From positions 248,001 to 312,000 of the forward strand of contig JADJWE010000010.1 of NCBI GenBank assembly GCA_016716525.1: 64,000 bases of DNA. The letters run 5' to 3'. The DNA comes from Candidatus Flexicrinis affinis (GTDB lineage Bacteria > Chloroflexota > Anaerolineae > Aggregatilineales > Phototrophicaceae). Below the pieces are notes generated by a model. The model was not told where the DNA came from, did no database searches, and saw only the letters and a program-made list of their open reading frames with translations. A program made the position numbers and the translations under genes. This document shows, piece after piece, positions 15,279 through 23,940 of this stretch; the first letter of the stretch is position 1; each line of letters begins with the position of its first letter.

Positions 15279-16988
15279 CTACTGCTCGTGGATGACGCTC
15301 ATTACGAGCGGGCGACGGCGGGTCTCACTGTAAAGCACCTTGGACAGGTTCTCCTCCAGCATCGACTGACGGCGTCCGTTCATGCGCCCGGCGGCGAGCG
15401 TGTCGGCCACGACCGACTTAATCTGACGCATCAGGTCGGGGTCGTTGGCCTCATAGGCGAAGCCGCGACTGACGATTTCGGGATCGCCCAACATCGTGCC
15501 ATTCTGGCGATCGATGTTGACGACGACCACGAGGAAGCCGTCGCGCGAGAGGATTTCACGGTCGCGGATCACGGCACGGCCGACGTCTCCGACACCGCTG
15601 CCGTCCACGAACACGTAACCGCCCGGCACGCGCTCGGCCCGGCGCACGCCCTTATCGTTGATCTCGATCACCTGTCCGTTTTCGCACATGAACACGTTCG
15701 ACTCGGGGATACCCGCCTCTGTCGCCAGCTTGGCGTGCGCGCGCAGATGGCGCAGTTCGCCATGGACCGGCATGAAGTGGCGCGGCTTGACAAGGTTGAT
15801 CATCAGGCGCATTTCGTCCTGGCTGCCGTGGCCGGACACGTGGACGGGCAGCACCGGATCGTAAATGACGTTGGCGCCGCGGCGGATGAGCTGATTGATA
15901 GTGCGAAACACCATCTCCTCGTTGCCGGGGATCGGATGCGAGGAAAGCACGATTGTGTCGCCATCCTCGATTTCGAGGTTGCGATGGCTGCCGTTGGCAA
16001 GGCGTGCCAGCACGGCCGATGGCTCGCCCTGCGCGCCGGTGACCATGATGACGACTTGATCGTCAGACAGGCTGTCGATGCGCTGCACGTCGACGAACAG
16101 GCTGTCGGGGGCCTTCAGGATGCCGAGATTACGCGCGATCTTGATGTTCTCGTTCATGCTGTAGCCGGCGATGGCGAGCTTGCGCCCGTAACGCATCGCG
16201 GTGTTTGCGACCTGCTGCACGCGGCTGATCAGCGAGGCGAAGGTGGCGACCATGATGCGCCCCTTGGCCTCGCGGAAGACCTTGTCCAACGCGCCGTCGA
16301 TGACGGCTTCGGACGGTGTCCATCCGGGCCGGTCGGCGTTGGTGCTGTCGGCCATCAGCAGGACGACACCGCGCGCCTTGTCGGGGTTGGTGGCGTTGTG
16401 CGGCACGATGGACTGGAACGCGGCAATGCGCGCGTAGTCGGCGGGTTGGCCGTCGACAGGCGTGTTGTCGAACTTGTAGTCGCCGGTGTGAACGATAATG
16501 CCCCACGGCGTGTGAATGCCGAAGCCGACACACTGCGGGATGCTGTGGTTGACGTGGAAGCTGTCGACCGTAAACGGCCCGACCTTGAGCGTATCGCCAG
16601 CGTTGAAGGTGTGTACCTTCGTCATCTGGGTGAGGCGCGCTTCCTTGAGCTTGTTGCTGAGGAGGCCGGCAGTCAGCGGCGTGGCATAGATCGGCACGCC
16701 CTGAAACGCGTTGATGACGTGCGTCACGGCGCCAGTGTGGTCCTCATGGCCGTGGGTGTACAGGATGGCATGGATCTTGAGGTCCTTGCGCTCCTGTAGA
16801 TAGCGGAAGTCCGGAATGATGTAGTCCACGCCAAGCATGTCGTTGGCGGGGAACATCAGGCCCGTGTCGACAATGATGGCATCGTTGCCGAGTTCAAACA
16901 CGGTCATGTTCTTGCCGATCTCGCCCAAACCGCCAAGCGGAATGATGCGCAGCTTCGGCTGCGTACTGCTGTTATGTGATTTTGCCAT
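15279..16988 (-). CDS. rnj: Ribonuclease J
   Basis: A 569-residue metallo-beta-lactamase/beta-CASP nuclease, the normal RNase J length. Motifs in order: IIPLGGLGEIGKNMTVFE, metal site THGHEDHTGAV, HSIPQCVGFGIHTPWGIIVHTGDYKFD, ADSTNADRPG, GAQGEPSAVLARLANG, HPIPGNEEMV and the HVSGHGSQDEM region, then MPVHGELRHL. The enzyme degrades and matures RNA by endo- and 5'-exonuclease action. The ATG at 16988 gives MAKSHNSS before the conserved core. The gene stands alone. Confidence 0.96.
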   Translation of the reverse strand: MAKSHNSSTQPKLRIIPLGGLGEIGKNMTVFELGNDAIIVDTGLMFPANDMLGVDYIIPDFRYLQERKDLKIHAILYTHGHEDHTGAVTHVINAFQGVPIYATPLTAGLLSNKLKEARLTQMTKVHTFNAGDTLKVGPFTVDSFHVNHSIPQCVGFGIHTPWGIIVHTGDYKFDNTPVDGQPADYARIAAFQSIVPHNATNPDKARGVVLLMADSTNADRPGWTPSEAVIDGALDKVFREAKGRIMVATFASLISRVQQVANTAMRYGRKLAIAGYSMNENIKIARNLGILKAPDSLFVDVQRIDSLSDDQVVIMVTGAQGEPSAVLARLANGSHRNLEIEDGDTIVLSSHPIPGNEEMVFRTINQLIRRGANVIYDPVLPVHVSGHGSQDEMRLMINLVKPRHFMPVHGELRHLRAHAKLATEAGIPESNVFMCENGQVIEINDKGVRRAERVPGGYVFVDGSGVGDVGRAVIRDREILSRDGFLVVVVNIDRQNGTMLGDPEIVSRGFAYEANDPDLMRQIKSVVADTLAAGRMNGRRQSMLEENLSKVLYSETRRRPLVMSVIHEQ

Positions 16989-17216
16989 AACGTGGAACGG
17001 CCCGGCGCATCAAAGCGGCGGGCAGAATGTCCTTTCTACTCCAGCGTTGATCGTACGATAGAAGTCACTTCGTCAAACGTCGTCGGATGTCCCGTACAAC
17101 GTGAATGGCCGATGATTTGAGGCGCATTTTGGGGCGCCCTGCCCAAGATTTCCCAAGTATATCACAACTTTTTGACTGCGGACGATCGGGGTGGGCGAGG
17201 CCGAAGGTCAGTCTTG

Positions 17217-17427
17217 GCGATTCATCGGCAACGTGCGAACGCGAACCCGCGAGGGTTCAATGACGACGACCGCTCCAGATACCAAGTCTGCTTGCACAGC
17301 CGGTAGATTGGCCGTGATGACTCTCACGTGATCGGAAGAACGCCGAAGACCCGGCCAGCGTAGCAAAATGAAGGAGGGATACGGTGTATTGGTTCGGGCG
17401 AGAAGCGTTGTCAACCAGGAACTTCAC
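17217..17427 (-). pseudogene. Eroded DUF5615 PIN-like toxin remnant
   Basis: A GTG overlapping the antitoxin stop (GTGA at 17427-17424) begins VKFLVDNA, the normal first residues of DUF5615 toxins. The frame is then lost near 17405-17412 and the match resumes one base out of frame as RTNTPYPSFILLRWPG and ANLPAVQADLVSGAVVVIEP to RVRVRTLPM, the normal C-terminus. Roughly 40-50 residues carrying the acidic catalytic sites are missing. The toxin is therefore an internally deleted, frameshifted relic while its antitoxin stays intact. Confidence 0.72.
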
Positions 17428-17651
17428 AGCGTTACGATTTGCGGAAGTTGCCGTTCGCGCACGGCAGCAGACGCGTACCGCAACGCCTCGGTGATGTCCT
17501 CTCGTTCGAGATCCGGAAAGTCAGCGAGAATCTCGTTCGGGGTCATTCCTGCGGCGATCATATCGACAACCGTTGCGACCGGGATACGCAATCCCCGGAT
17601 GCATGGTACGCCATTCATCTGCGCCGAATCTATCGTAATTCGTTCGAACAC
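17424..17651 (-). CDS. DUF433 antitoxin (module 1)
   Basis: A 75-residue protein matching DUF433/VapB-like antitoxins: VFERITIDSAQMNGVPCIRGLRIPVATVVDMIAAG, then EILADFPDLEREDITEALRYASA. I chose the GTG at 17651 because it gives the family's usual VFERI start and follows a GTGGAGG ribosome site by 9 bases. The promoter-like TAGAAT upstream is shared with module 2. Its toxin partner downstream is broken. Confidence 0.85.
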   Translation of the reverse strand: MFERITIDSAQMNGVPCIRGLRIPVATVVDMIAAGMTPNEILADFPDLEREDITEALRYASAAVRERQLPQIVTL

Positions 17652-17660
17652 GGAAACAGC

Positions 17661-17826
17661 CTCCACTACATCCTCACATTCTACCATGACCGGCGGCGGG
17701 CTGAGGGAAACGCAAAGAAGCCCGCATGAACGCGGGCTTCTTTGGGCTAACGGTAAGCGTTGGGAAGGGTTCGAGCTAGTCGCCGACGGCCGGGGGAGTC
17801 GCTGCGGTGGTGCTGGCAGGGGAGCG
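17661..17826. repeat. Duplicated amt-tail/terminator/promoter segment, copy 1
   Basis: About 166 bases nearly identical to 18382-18547, offset exactly 721 bases. It contains, on the minus strand, the last ~19 codons of amt (stop at 17776-17778), the terminator and the promoter/ribosome-site region of a DUF433 gene. Differences are about five substitutions plus an inverted terminator loop. Confidence 0.88.
17713..17744. terminator. Terminator hairpin, copy 1
   Basis: CAAAGAAGCCCGC and GCGGGCTTCTTTG form a perfect 13-base stem with loop ATGAAC. It lies between the amt-tail copy and DUF433 module 1. The loop is the exact reverse complement of that in copy 2. Confidence 0.75.
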
Positions 17827-17837
17827 GCGGATACGAG

Positions 17838-18173
17838 CTAAAAGGTGCGTGGGCCGGAACCAATGACCACAACATGCCCCGGTTGAATGGACGCGAGCGA
17901 CTGTTCGACCTCGGCCATCAGGGGCTGCAATGTGGCCAACGTGTTGTCAGGAGCACGAAGCACCACAACGGCAAGCGGGTACCGATCGAGATTCTGTTGC
18001 GCTCGGAGATTGCCGTCAACGGTAACAAACGCGTCGAACTCATCTGCCATAAGCCGCAGCAGTTCACCGTTCTTTTTGCCCGCCCAACCGGCTTCGGGCA
18101 CGGTCGTGACGTCGTGATCTGGCAACGCATTCTTGAGTCTGCGCGGCAGACACTCGTCAAGGAGTACTTTCAT
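17838..18173 (-). CDS. DUF5615 PIN-like toxin (module 2)
   Basis: A 111-residue protein beginning MKVLLDECLPRRLKNAL, with DAFVTVDGNLRAQQNLDRYPLAVVVLRA in the middle and HVVVIG near the end, the DUF5615 pattern of PIN-like nucleases. Acidic residues D6, E7 and the later VTVD are retained. The ATG overlaps the upstream antitoxin gene by 17 bases, the usual toxin-antitoxin arrangement. It belongs to a different subfamily from the eroded toxin of module 1, so the two modules are not simple copies. Confidence 0.85.
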   Translation of the reverse strand: MKVLLDECLPRRLKNALPDHDVTTVPEAGWAGKKNGELLRLMADEFDAFVTVDGNLRAQQNLDRYPLAVVVLRAPDNTLATLQPLMAEVEQSLASIQPGHVVVIGSGPRTF

Positions 18174-18372
18174 GTACGATCGCCGACTCGGCAAGTTGAA
18201 GAAATGCGATGACTTGGTCACGCGATACTGTGGGGAAATCGACGAGGAATAAATCGATCGATTCGCCGGCAGCTAGATAGTCTATGAGCGTCTTCACCGG
18301 AACACGCGTGCCCCGAAAAACAGGTGCGCCGCTGAGTATCTCGGGATCTTTGGTGATGAGTTTCTCTGCCAT
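18157..18372 (-). CDS. DUF433 antitoxin (module 2)
   Basis: A 71-residue protein MAEKLITKDPEILSGAPVF, then RGTRVPVKTLIDYLAAGESIDLFLVDFP, a standard DUF433 antitoxin. The ATG at 18372 gives the family start; GTGGAG lies 9 bases upstream. TAGAATG/CATTCTA arms flank the promoter-like sequence and could be the operator for autoregulation. It overlaps its toxin gene. Confidence 0.87.
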   Translation of the reverse strand: MAEKLITKDPEILSGAPVFRGTRVPVKTLIDYLAAGESIDLFLVDFPTVSRDQVIAFLQLAESAIVHESTP

Positions 18373-18381
18373 CGTAGAATG

Positions 18382-18547
18382 CTCCACTACATCGTCACAT
18401 TCTACCATGACCGGCGGCGGGCCGAGGGAAACGCAAAGAAGCCCGCGTTCATGCGGGCTTCTTTGGGCTAACGGTAAGCGTAGGGAAGGGTTCGAGCTAG
18501 TCGCCGACGGCCGGGGCAGTCGCTGCGGTGGTGCCGGGCACGGGAGC
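18382..18547. repeat. Duplicated amt-tail/terminator/promoter segment, copy 2
   Basis: The original position: the amt 3' end, terminator and DUF433 promoter. It is repeated at 17661-17826. Confidence 0.88.
18434..18465. terminator. Terminator hairpin of amt, copy 2
   Basis: The same 13-base stem as at 17713-17744 with loop GTTCAT. It lies about 30 bases after the amt stop on the minus strand. Confidence 0.78.
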
Positions 18548-19936
18548 CTCGTCGCCGGGGACCGGAAGGATGTCGGGCCAGACGGTGGTGCCGTGTTCGT
18601 ATATGTCGATACCGATCTCGTCGGCCTTCTTGTTGACGCGCAGGCGGCCGACGGCCTTCAGGCCGAGGAACATGAGGGTCGAGGTCACGCCGACCCACAG
18701 CGCCACACCGACCACACCGATCGCCTGATTGACGAGAACGGTCGCGCCGCCGCCGGTGAACAGACCGGCGTTACCGCCCATCAGTTCCGGTGCGCCGAAC
18801 AGGCCGATGGCGAGCGTGCCGAACACGCCGCAGACACCGTGCACCGCGAAGGCGCCGACCGCGTCGTCAATCTTGAGGCTTTCGATGACGTCCATCGCCA
18901 GCACGACGATGATGCCAGCGGCGATGCCGATCACGACGGCGAAGACCGGGCCGACGAAGGCGCAACCCGCGGTGATGCCGACCAGACCGGCCAGCGAGCC
19001 GTTAAGCGAGTACGCCAGATCCCACTTCTTGGTGCGAAGGAAGACAAAGATAGCGGTGCCGAAGGTGCCGGCGCAGGCGGCAAGCGTGGTGTTGAGCGAG
19101 ACCAGACCGACCAGATCGTGCTGCCCGACGACGCCGAGGGTCGAGCCGGGGTTGAAGCCGTACCAGCCGAACCACAGGATCATCGTGCCGAGGGTGGCCA
19201 GCGCGAGGTTGTGCGGGCGGGGCGGCTTGCCCCAAACGCGGCCCGGGCGCGGGCCCATGATGATGGCGCCGATCAATGCTGCGAAGCCGCCTACAAAGTG
19301 CACCACCGTGCTGCCGGCGAAATCGTAGAAGCCGCGCTGCGCGATCCAGCCCCCGCCCCAAATCCAGTGCACGACAACGGGGTAGATCAGCGCGCCGATG
19401 ATGACCGACTTGGCCTGATCGCCGAAGAAGTCGGTGCGCTCGGCGAGGGCGCCGGTGGTAATTGTCGCGGCAGTAGCGGCGAACGCGAACTGGAAGACGA
19501 AGAACACGAGGATGGGGATGTTGAAGGCGAACGGCGCCTGACCCATCTCGCCGATGCCGACGGCGAACATCGAAGTGCCGAACAGGCCGGAGCCGTTGTC
19601 AGCGCCGAAAGCGATGCCAAAGCCGACCAGCCAGAAGACGAAGCCAGTGATCGTCGCGTCGACGAAGTTGACCGACAGGGCGTTGACGGCGCTGGTCTGG
19701 CGGACCAACCCGGTCTCCAGCATCGCGAAGCCCGCCTGCATGAAGAAGACAAGGAAGGCCGTCAGCATCACCCAACCGGTGTCAATAGCGATCGACAGGT
19801 TGAGGAAGTCTTCCGCGCTCGGGGCCGCGACTTCGGCGTCCTGCGCAAACGTAATCTGAGTGCCGAATGTTGCCAGAATCAGGGCGGCGATACCGATGAC
19901 CAGTACGCGGCGCCAAAGTGAGGAACGGAAACGCAT
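18497..19936 (-). CDS. amt: Ammonium transporter Amt
   Basis: A 479-residue membrane protein with an N-terminal signal-like segment (VLVIGIAALILATFGTQITFAQ) followed by about eleven helices. Family motifs include DTGWVMLTAFLVFFMQAGFAMLE, DFAGSTVVHFVGG, GWYGFNPGST and AVHGVCGVFGTLAIGLF with the pore histidines. It conducts ammonium/ammonia inward. The ATG at 19936 has a strong GGAGGAG ribosome site. No glnK/glnB follows; two toxin-antitoxin modules sit there instead. Regulation by nitrogen status is likely but no sigma-54 site was recognised. Confidence 0.95.
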   Translation of the reverse strand: MRFRSSLWRRVLVIGIAALILATFGTQITFAQDAEVAAPSAEDFLNLSIAIDTGWVMLTAFLVFFMQAGFAMLETGLVRQTSAVNALSVNFVDATITGFVFWLVGFGIAFGADNGSGLFGTSMFAVGIGEMGQAPFAFNIPILVFFVFQFAFAATAATITTGALAERTDFFGDQAKSVIIGALIYPVVVHWIWGGGWIAQRGFYDFAGSTVVHFVGGFAALIGAIIMGPRPGRVWGKPPRPHNLALATLGTMILWFGWYGFNPGSTLGVVGQHDLVGLVSLNTTLAACAGTFGTAIFVFLRTKKWDLAYSLNGSLAGLVGITAGCAFVGPVFAVVIGIAAGIIVVLAMDVIESLKIDDAVGAFAVHGVCGVFGTLAIGLFGAPELMGGNAGLFTGGGATVLVNQAIGVVGVALWVGVTSTLMFLGLKAVGRLRVNKKADEIGIDIYEHGTTVWPDILPVPGDEAPVPGTTAATAPAVGD

Positions 19937-20484
19937 CTGGGTACTCCTCCTGCTGAATGCGGTAGTCACAGGTGGTGTGGCGTGACATGGGCGAGTCTAG
20001 GAGGTCGGCGGATGCGATAAAACCGCAATGAAGACCCAACTTTAACCGGTGTTTTTGTGGACTGCTGTCAAAGGCCTGCCTGTTTTTCAGCACTTCTATC
20101 CAAAAACGCGCGACTCGTTATTCACACTGCACGTTGCGCTTGGAGATTTATTCGTCAAGACATACAAAGCCTATCGAGCGACAAGGATGCGGTAATCCGT
20201 TTTGGCATGGCCGGCATTGGCAAAACGTGCTAGTTCTCGAGAGTCCGGCGCGCATCGCAGGCTTCAGGGAGGGTCGGAACTCGTACAAAATCCCCGAAGG
20301 CCGGCCCCTTTGCGGGGTGTAATCGTGCAAACCGCGATTCGGCCGAAGGTAAGACGCGATCACCACCCTCCATCAGAAGTGAAATCGACCGAACCCACCC
20401 GCCCCCGCTAACCCCATCGCACCCGGTGCTGCCGAGCACGACCTGCTAGACTGCGGGGCGGCTTGTACGAATGCGCAACGAGCT
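19937..20484. other. Intergenic region without recognised gene
   Basis: A 548-base divergent gap holding the promoters of amt and the phosphotransferase. I see short hairpins (GGCCGGCCCC near 20300) but no gene, RNA or repeat-family member. Confidence 0.5.
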
Positions 20485-21492
20485 ATGACAACTCTACAGA
20501 AGCAACTCACCACCTATCTTGCCGCCCAACCCGGCGTCTACACCGACGTGAAAGTCGAGGACTTTCGCAAGGTCGGCGGGCGCTGGACGACTGGCGTCTA
20601 CGCGTTCAAGCTGAGCTACACCGAACAGGGACAACGCAGCGTGCAGCGGCTCGTCCTCAAGACCTATGCCAACGACGCTGAGGGCATAGACCGGGCCATG
20701 AAGGAACGGCATGCGCTGTTCAACCTGCGCGCGGCGCGCTATCCGGTGCCGGGTGTGATGCTGGTCGAGATCGACCCTAAGCCGCTGGGCCGGCCGTTCG
20801 TCGTCATGGAATATGTCGAGGGCACGGTGCTGGCCGACTTGCTGAAGGCGGCCGATCCGCAGCAGCGGCGCGCGCTCATCACGCAGTTCGTTGGCCTGCT
20901 GGTCGACCTGCACGAGCGCGGCCCGAAGGTGCTGGTCAAGACGCTCAGCGCGATGACGCCGCTGGCGTTGATCAACCGCGAAATCCACGTGATGCGCGGC
21001 CTCGCGGACAAGCGCCAGCAGCGTGAGTTCCTGCCTGCGATCGATTGGCTGTACGCCAACCGCGACCGCGTCCCGTGCACGCAGCCCGTCGTGACTCACC
21101 GCAACTATCACCCGTGGAACGTGCTAATGACTGACGACGGCACGCCCTACGTAATCGACTGGATGTGGCAGATCAGCGACGCACGCTTCGACCTAGCATC
21201 GACGCTTCAGAGCCTCGAACGCGAAGGGCTGGGCGAGCTGCGCGACGACGTGCTGGCCGAGTACGAACGCGCGACCAGCGGTCCGGTCGCTGATCTCGAT
21301 TACTTCGAGGTCGCGGCGGCCCTGCGCTGGCTGATGAGCGTCTCGCACGAGGCGCGCCAGCAGCTCGGCTACGGCAAAGCCAGCCATGCGCCGTTTATGT
21401 TGTCGATGCGCGAGCCTGTCGCGGCCGCTACCGCGCTCATTGCGGACATCAGCGGCGTCGAACTACCCGATCCCGACGTGCTGCTCACTTGA
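20485..21492 (+). CDS. APH-family phosphotransferase
   Basis: A 335-residue aminoglycoside-phosphotransferase-like kinase fold. LVLKTYAND is the ATP-binding lysine strand, FVVMEYVEGTVLADLL the hinge, VVTHRNYHPWNVLM the catalytic loop (Asn in place of the usual Asp: HRNYHPWN) and YVIDWMWQISDARFDLAS the metal-binding loop. Such proteins phosphorylate small molecules or sugars; resistance is not implied. The first loop residue change may alter activity. Confidence 0.82.
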   Translation: MTTLQKQLTTYLAAQPGVYTDVKVEDFRKVGGRWTTGVYAFKLSYTEQGQRSVQRLVLKTYANDAEGIDRAMKERHALFNLRAARYPVPGVMLVEIDPKPLGRPFVVMEYVEGTVLADLLKAADPQQRRALITQFVGLLVDLHERGPKVLVKTLSAMTPLALINREIHVMRGLADKRQQREFLPAIDWLYANRDRVPCTQPVVTHRNYHPWNVLMTDDGTPYVIDWMWQISDARFDLASTLQSLEREGLGELRDDVLAEYERATSGPVADLDYFEVAAALRWLMSVSHEARQQLGYGKASHAPFMLSMREPVAAATALIADISGVELPDPDVLLT

Positions 21493-21574
21493 ATGAGACG
21501 TTGCAAGTGCTGAGTGATGAGAATCGGTCAGCATTCACCGTGTTGAGGCAGACTTGAAACAGACTCACGCAGTT

Positions 21575-21716
21575 GGGGCGCTGCCCCAAACCCCGCCAGA
21601 AGGCTTTCGCCCTCTGGACTCCCTTTCATGCAAACGAGGCCGCACGCGGCCTCGTTTGCAGAGACGGGGTCAAGGGGTGCAACCCCCTTGTGGAGGTGTG
21701 GAGGCGAAGCCTCCGC
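21575..21716 (+). repeat. Five-hairpin intergenic repeat, copy C
   Basis: The flanks match copies A and B, but the central hairpin (21630-21659) has unrelated arms GCAAACGAGGCCGC. It separates the convergent phosphotransferase gene and the 21724 gene. Confidence 0.9.
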
Positions 21717-21723
21717 ATACACG

Positions 21724-22227
21724 CTACGCGGCGCCCATGCCGCGGCGGACGGAGTCGATGAGGGCGACGAGCGTGGTCTGCGTATAACCGCGGCCGTGCA
21801 GCGCGTGGATGAAGGCGGCGACGGCGGTGCCCAGACCGTAATCGAAACGCGGCCCGGCGACCTTTTCGGCGATCAGCACGGCGGAAAAGCCGGCGACGTC
21901 CATATCCTCGGCGCACAGTGTCACGATGACGGCAGCAGGCAGCAGCGCCCACGGCGGCAGCGGACGATGGTCGAGGGTTTGGCGCTGGCGTGCGGACTGC
22001 CATGTAAAGACGGCGCGCCCGCCGCGATCGGGGCAGGCCAGCGTGAACCGGCCGTCGTCGGTAGGGATGGCGGCGATCCATGCGTCGTAGCCGGGCGCTT
22101 GCAGCGTGAGCAGCGGCGTGCGCTGCGGGAAGTATCGCTCAAATGATGACAGCAGGTTCAGCGGGATATCTTGTTGCACGATGGTTCCTCTACGAGGGCG
22201 GGGATAACGATACACTCTCACGACCAA
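21724..22227 (-). CDS. Hypothetical protein
   Basis: A 167-residue soluble protein; a shorter start at a GTG in the VQQDIPLNLL segment (about residue 17) is plausible because the first residues are arginine-rich and overlap the likely promoter. The middle is alternating hydrophobic and charged (YDAWIAAIPTDDGRFTLACP) and the C-terminus helical. I do not recognise the family. It is divergent from the SH3b gene with only 32 bases between the starts. Confidence 0.6.
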   Translation of the reverse strand: MVVRVYRYPRPRRGTIVQQDIPLNLLSSFERYFPQRTPLLTLQAPGYDAWIAAIPTDDGRFTLACPDRGGRAVFTWQSARQRQTLDHRPLPPWALLPAAVIVTLCAEDMDVAGFSAVLIAEKVAGPRFDYGLGTAVAAFIHALHGRGYTQTTLVALIDSVRRGMGAA

Positions 22228-22259
22228 AGACGGTATTATAGCAAAGCCCAGCCGCCAAT

Positions 22260-23660
22260 ATGATCATGGACTCTGCATTGAAACGACTGACCGCTGCCCT
22301 CGCCGCCGTCCTGACATTTGCCTCCGTGATCGTCATGGCGCAAGACACCGCTGCTCCGCAGATTGTGCCGGCCGATCAATGTGCCGAGCCGTATGCACTT
22401 GCCCTGCTCAACGCGAGCAATGCGTGTGTCGGCCAGCCGTTCGGCTATGTGTGCAACGCAGGAGGCGCGCCGGCAGTCGAGCCGCCGGGGCCGGTGGCGA
22501 ACTCGCTGGCCGCGACCGGCTCGCTGGTCGAAACCGGCGTGATCGAGTCGGTGCGTACGCCGCCGCTGAGCGCGCCAAGCGGGCCGTACGGCCTTGCGTA
22601 CCTGCGGGTGGCGGTCGAAGACTCGCCGGTCACGTACAGCGCGCTGCTGTTGGGCGACGTGAGCGTCCGCAATGTGACGCCGCCGGACTTTCCGGCGTGG
22701 CAGGCGATTCAGGTCGAAACGATCGATCCGCCGGTGCAGTGCGAGTCGGCGCCGTTCAGCACGCTGGTGCTGCAGAATCCGGTTGCCGGCAACCCCGCGC
22801 GGCTGGTGGTCAACGGCGTCAGCATCGACCTGAACGGCACGCTGGCCGTGCAGACGACGCCCACAACGACAATCTTCTTTACGCTGTCCGGCACGCTGCG
22901 CGCGGTCGCCAACGGCGTGATTCAGACCGCCAGCCCGGGACAGGAAATGCGCGTCGATCATGCGCCCGGCGACGTAAGCCGCCCGCTCGGGACGTTGAGC
23001 GTGCCGGCGGCGTTCAACCAGCAGCGGGTGGATCATCTGCCGCTGCCGTTGTTCGACCGGCCGATTCTGGTGGCGCAAGGCGGCGTGGCGACGACGACCG
23101 GCGCAGTCAACCTGCGCACGGGGCCGTCGACCGACTTCGGCGTGATCGTGCAGGTGCCGGCGCAGACGCGCGTGACGCTGTTGGGCCGCAACGAGGCGGC
23201 GACGTGGTATCACGTGCGGATTCCGGACGGCGCGACGGGCTGGATGCTGGGCGAGCTGTTGATCGGCGACTTCTCGCAGGTGACGAGCGCGTACGAGGCG
23301 ACGCCACAGCCGGTGCAGCGGTTGGGCGACTTGGGCCAGAAGGCGCGCGTGATCGCCCCGAGCGGGTTCGATTTGCGCGTCGCGCCGGACATCGGTTTTC
23401 CGGTCATCAACTACGTTCCGGCCGGCACCGAAGTCTCGCTGATCGCGCGCAGCCCGTACAGCCCGTGGGTGGAGATCAACGCGGCCGACGGGGTGACCGG
23501 ATGGATCGCGCTGCTGGCGATCGAGACGCGGGCGGTCATCGACGCGCTGCCGATCGACTTCGACGTGCCGCCCCCGCCCGAGCCGACGCGCATCCCCGGC
23601 ACGTTCGGCAACGCCTTCCCCGACCCGAACTGCTACCCGAACTGCACGTTCGACGACTAA
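22260..23660 (+). CDS. Secreted protein with two bacterial SH3 domains
   Basis: A 466-residue exported protein with signal peptide LTAALAAVLTFASVIVMAQ (about 11-29). Four cysteines lie near the start and two near the end, suggesting disulfides. Two SH3b domains occur at about 283-340 (VNLRTGPSTDFGVIVQVPAQTRV, then ATGWMLGELL) and 362-422 (DLRVAPDIGFPVINYVPAGTEV, then VTGWIALL). SH3b domains usually bind peptidoglycan or mediate wall contacts. Residues 60-270 have no recognised domain. The gene ends at a strong terminator. Confidence 0.85.
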   Translation: MIMDSALKRLTAALAAVLTFASVIVMAQDTAAPQIVPADQCAEPYALALLNASNACVGQPFGYVCNAGGAPAVEPPGPVANSLAATGSLVETGVIESVRTPPLSAPSGPYGLAYLRVAVEDSPVTYSALLLGDVSVRNVTPPDFPAWQAIQVETIDPPVQCESAPFSTLVLQNPVAGNPARLVVNGVSIDLNGTLAVQTTPTTTIFFTLSGTLRAVANGVIQTASPGQEMRVDHAPGDVSRPLGTLSVPAAFNQQRVDHLPLPLFDRPILVAQGGVATTTGAVNLRTGPSTDFGVIVQVPAQTRVTLLGRNEAATWYHVRIPDGATGWMLGELLIGDFSQVTSAYEATPQPVQRLGDLGQKARVIAPSGFDLRVAPDIGFPVINYVPAGTEVSLIARSPYSPWVEINAADGVTGWIALLAIETRAVIDALPIDFDVPPPPEPTRIPGTFGNAFPDPNCYPNCTFDD

Positions 23661-23666
23661 CGACCA

Positions 23667-23702
23667 AGCGCGCCCGAGACCTCCAACCGGGCGCGCTTTT
23701 TT
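23667..23702 (+). terminator. Rho-independent terminator
   Basis: AGCGCGCCCG (23667-23676) pairs with CGGGCGCGCT (23688-23697) followed by TTTTTT. It lies just after the SH3b gene stop. Confidence 0.88.
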
Positions 23703-23723
23703 CGCCTGAATACCAGAACAAAT

Positions 23724-23743
23724 GTGCGCACGAACTTGCGCAC
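23724..23743. promoter_or_regulatory. GTGCGCA-N6-TGCGCAC inverted repeat upstream of capsid gene
   Basis: The same 20-base element as at 12174-12193, here in the 280-base gap before the protease-capsid fusion. A second, 16-base perfect palindrome ACGGCCGATCGGCCGT lies at 23800-23815. Either may be an operator; no gene is seen between 23703 and 23940. Confidence 0.45.
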
Positions 23744-23940
23744 GTTTTTGAATCTCGAAGTGCGCGGATGGCCGTACCGTGAGGGTATGCACCTTACCAA
23801 CGGCCGATCGGCCGTACATCGCCGCCCACACGCCCCGGAACGGCCACGCCCGGCGCGCGGAACGTGGCGGCACACGATCAACGACGTGACGACGGCCCGG
23901 GCCTCCCCGCGGCCGCAGTGTTCTGCGAGGAGGGATCTAT

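Noticed and set aside
18284..19921. 545-codon plus-strand frame opposite amt
   Set aside because: Asp/Glu/Ala-rich complement of the membrane helices of amt; not a gene.
19937..20484. tRNA or riboswitch in the amt/phosphotransferase gap
   Set aside because: Short hairpins only; no cloverleaf or known aptamer pattern.
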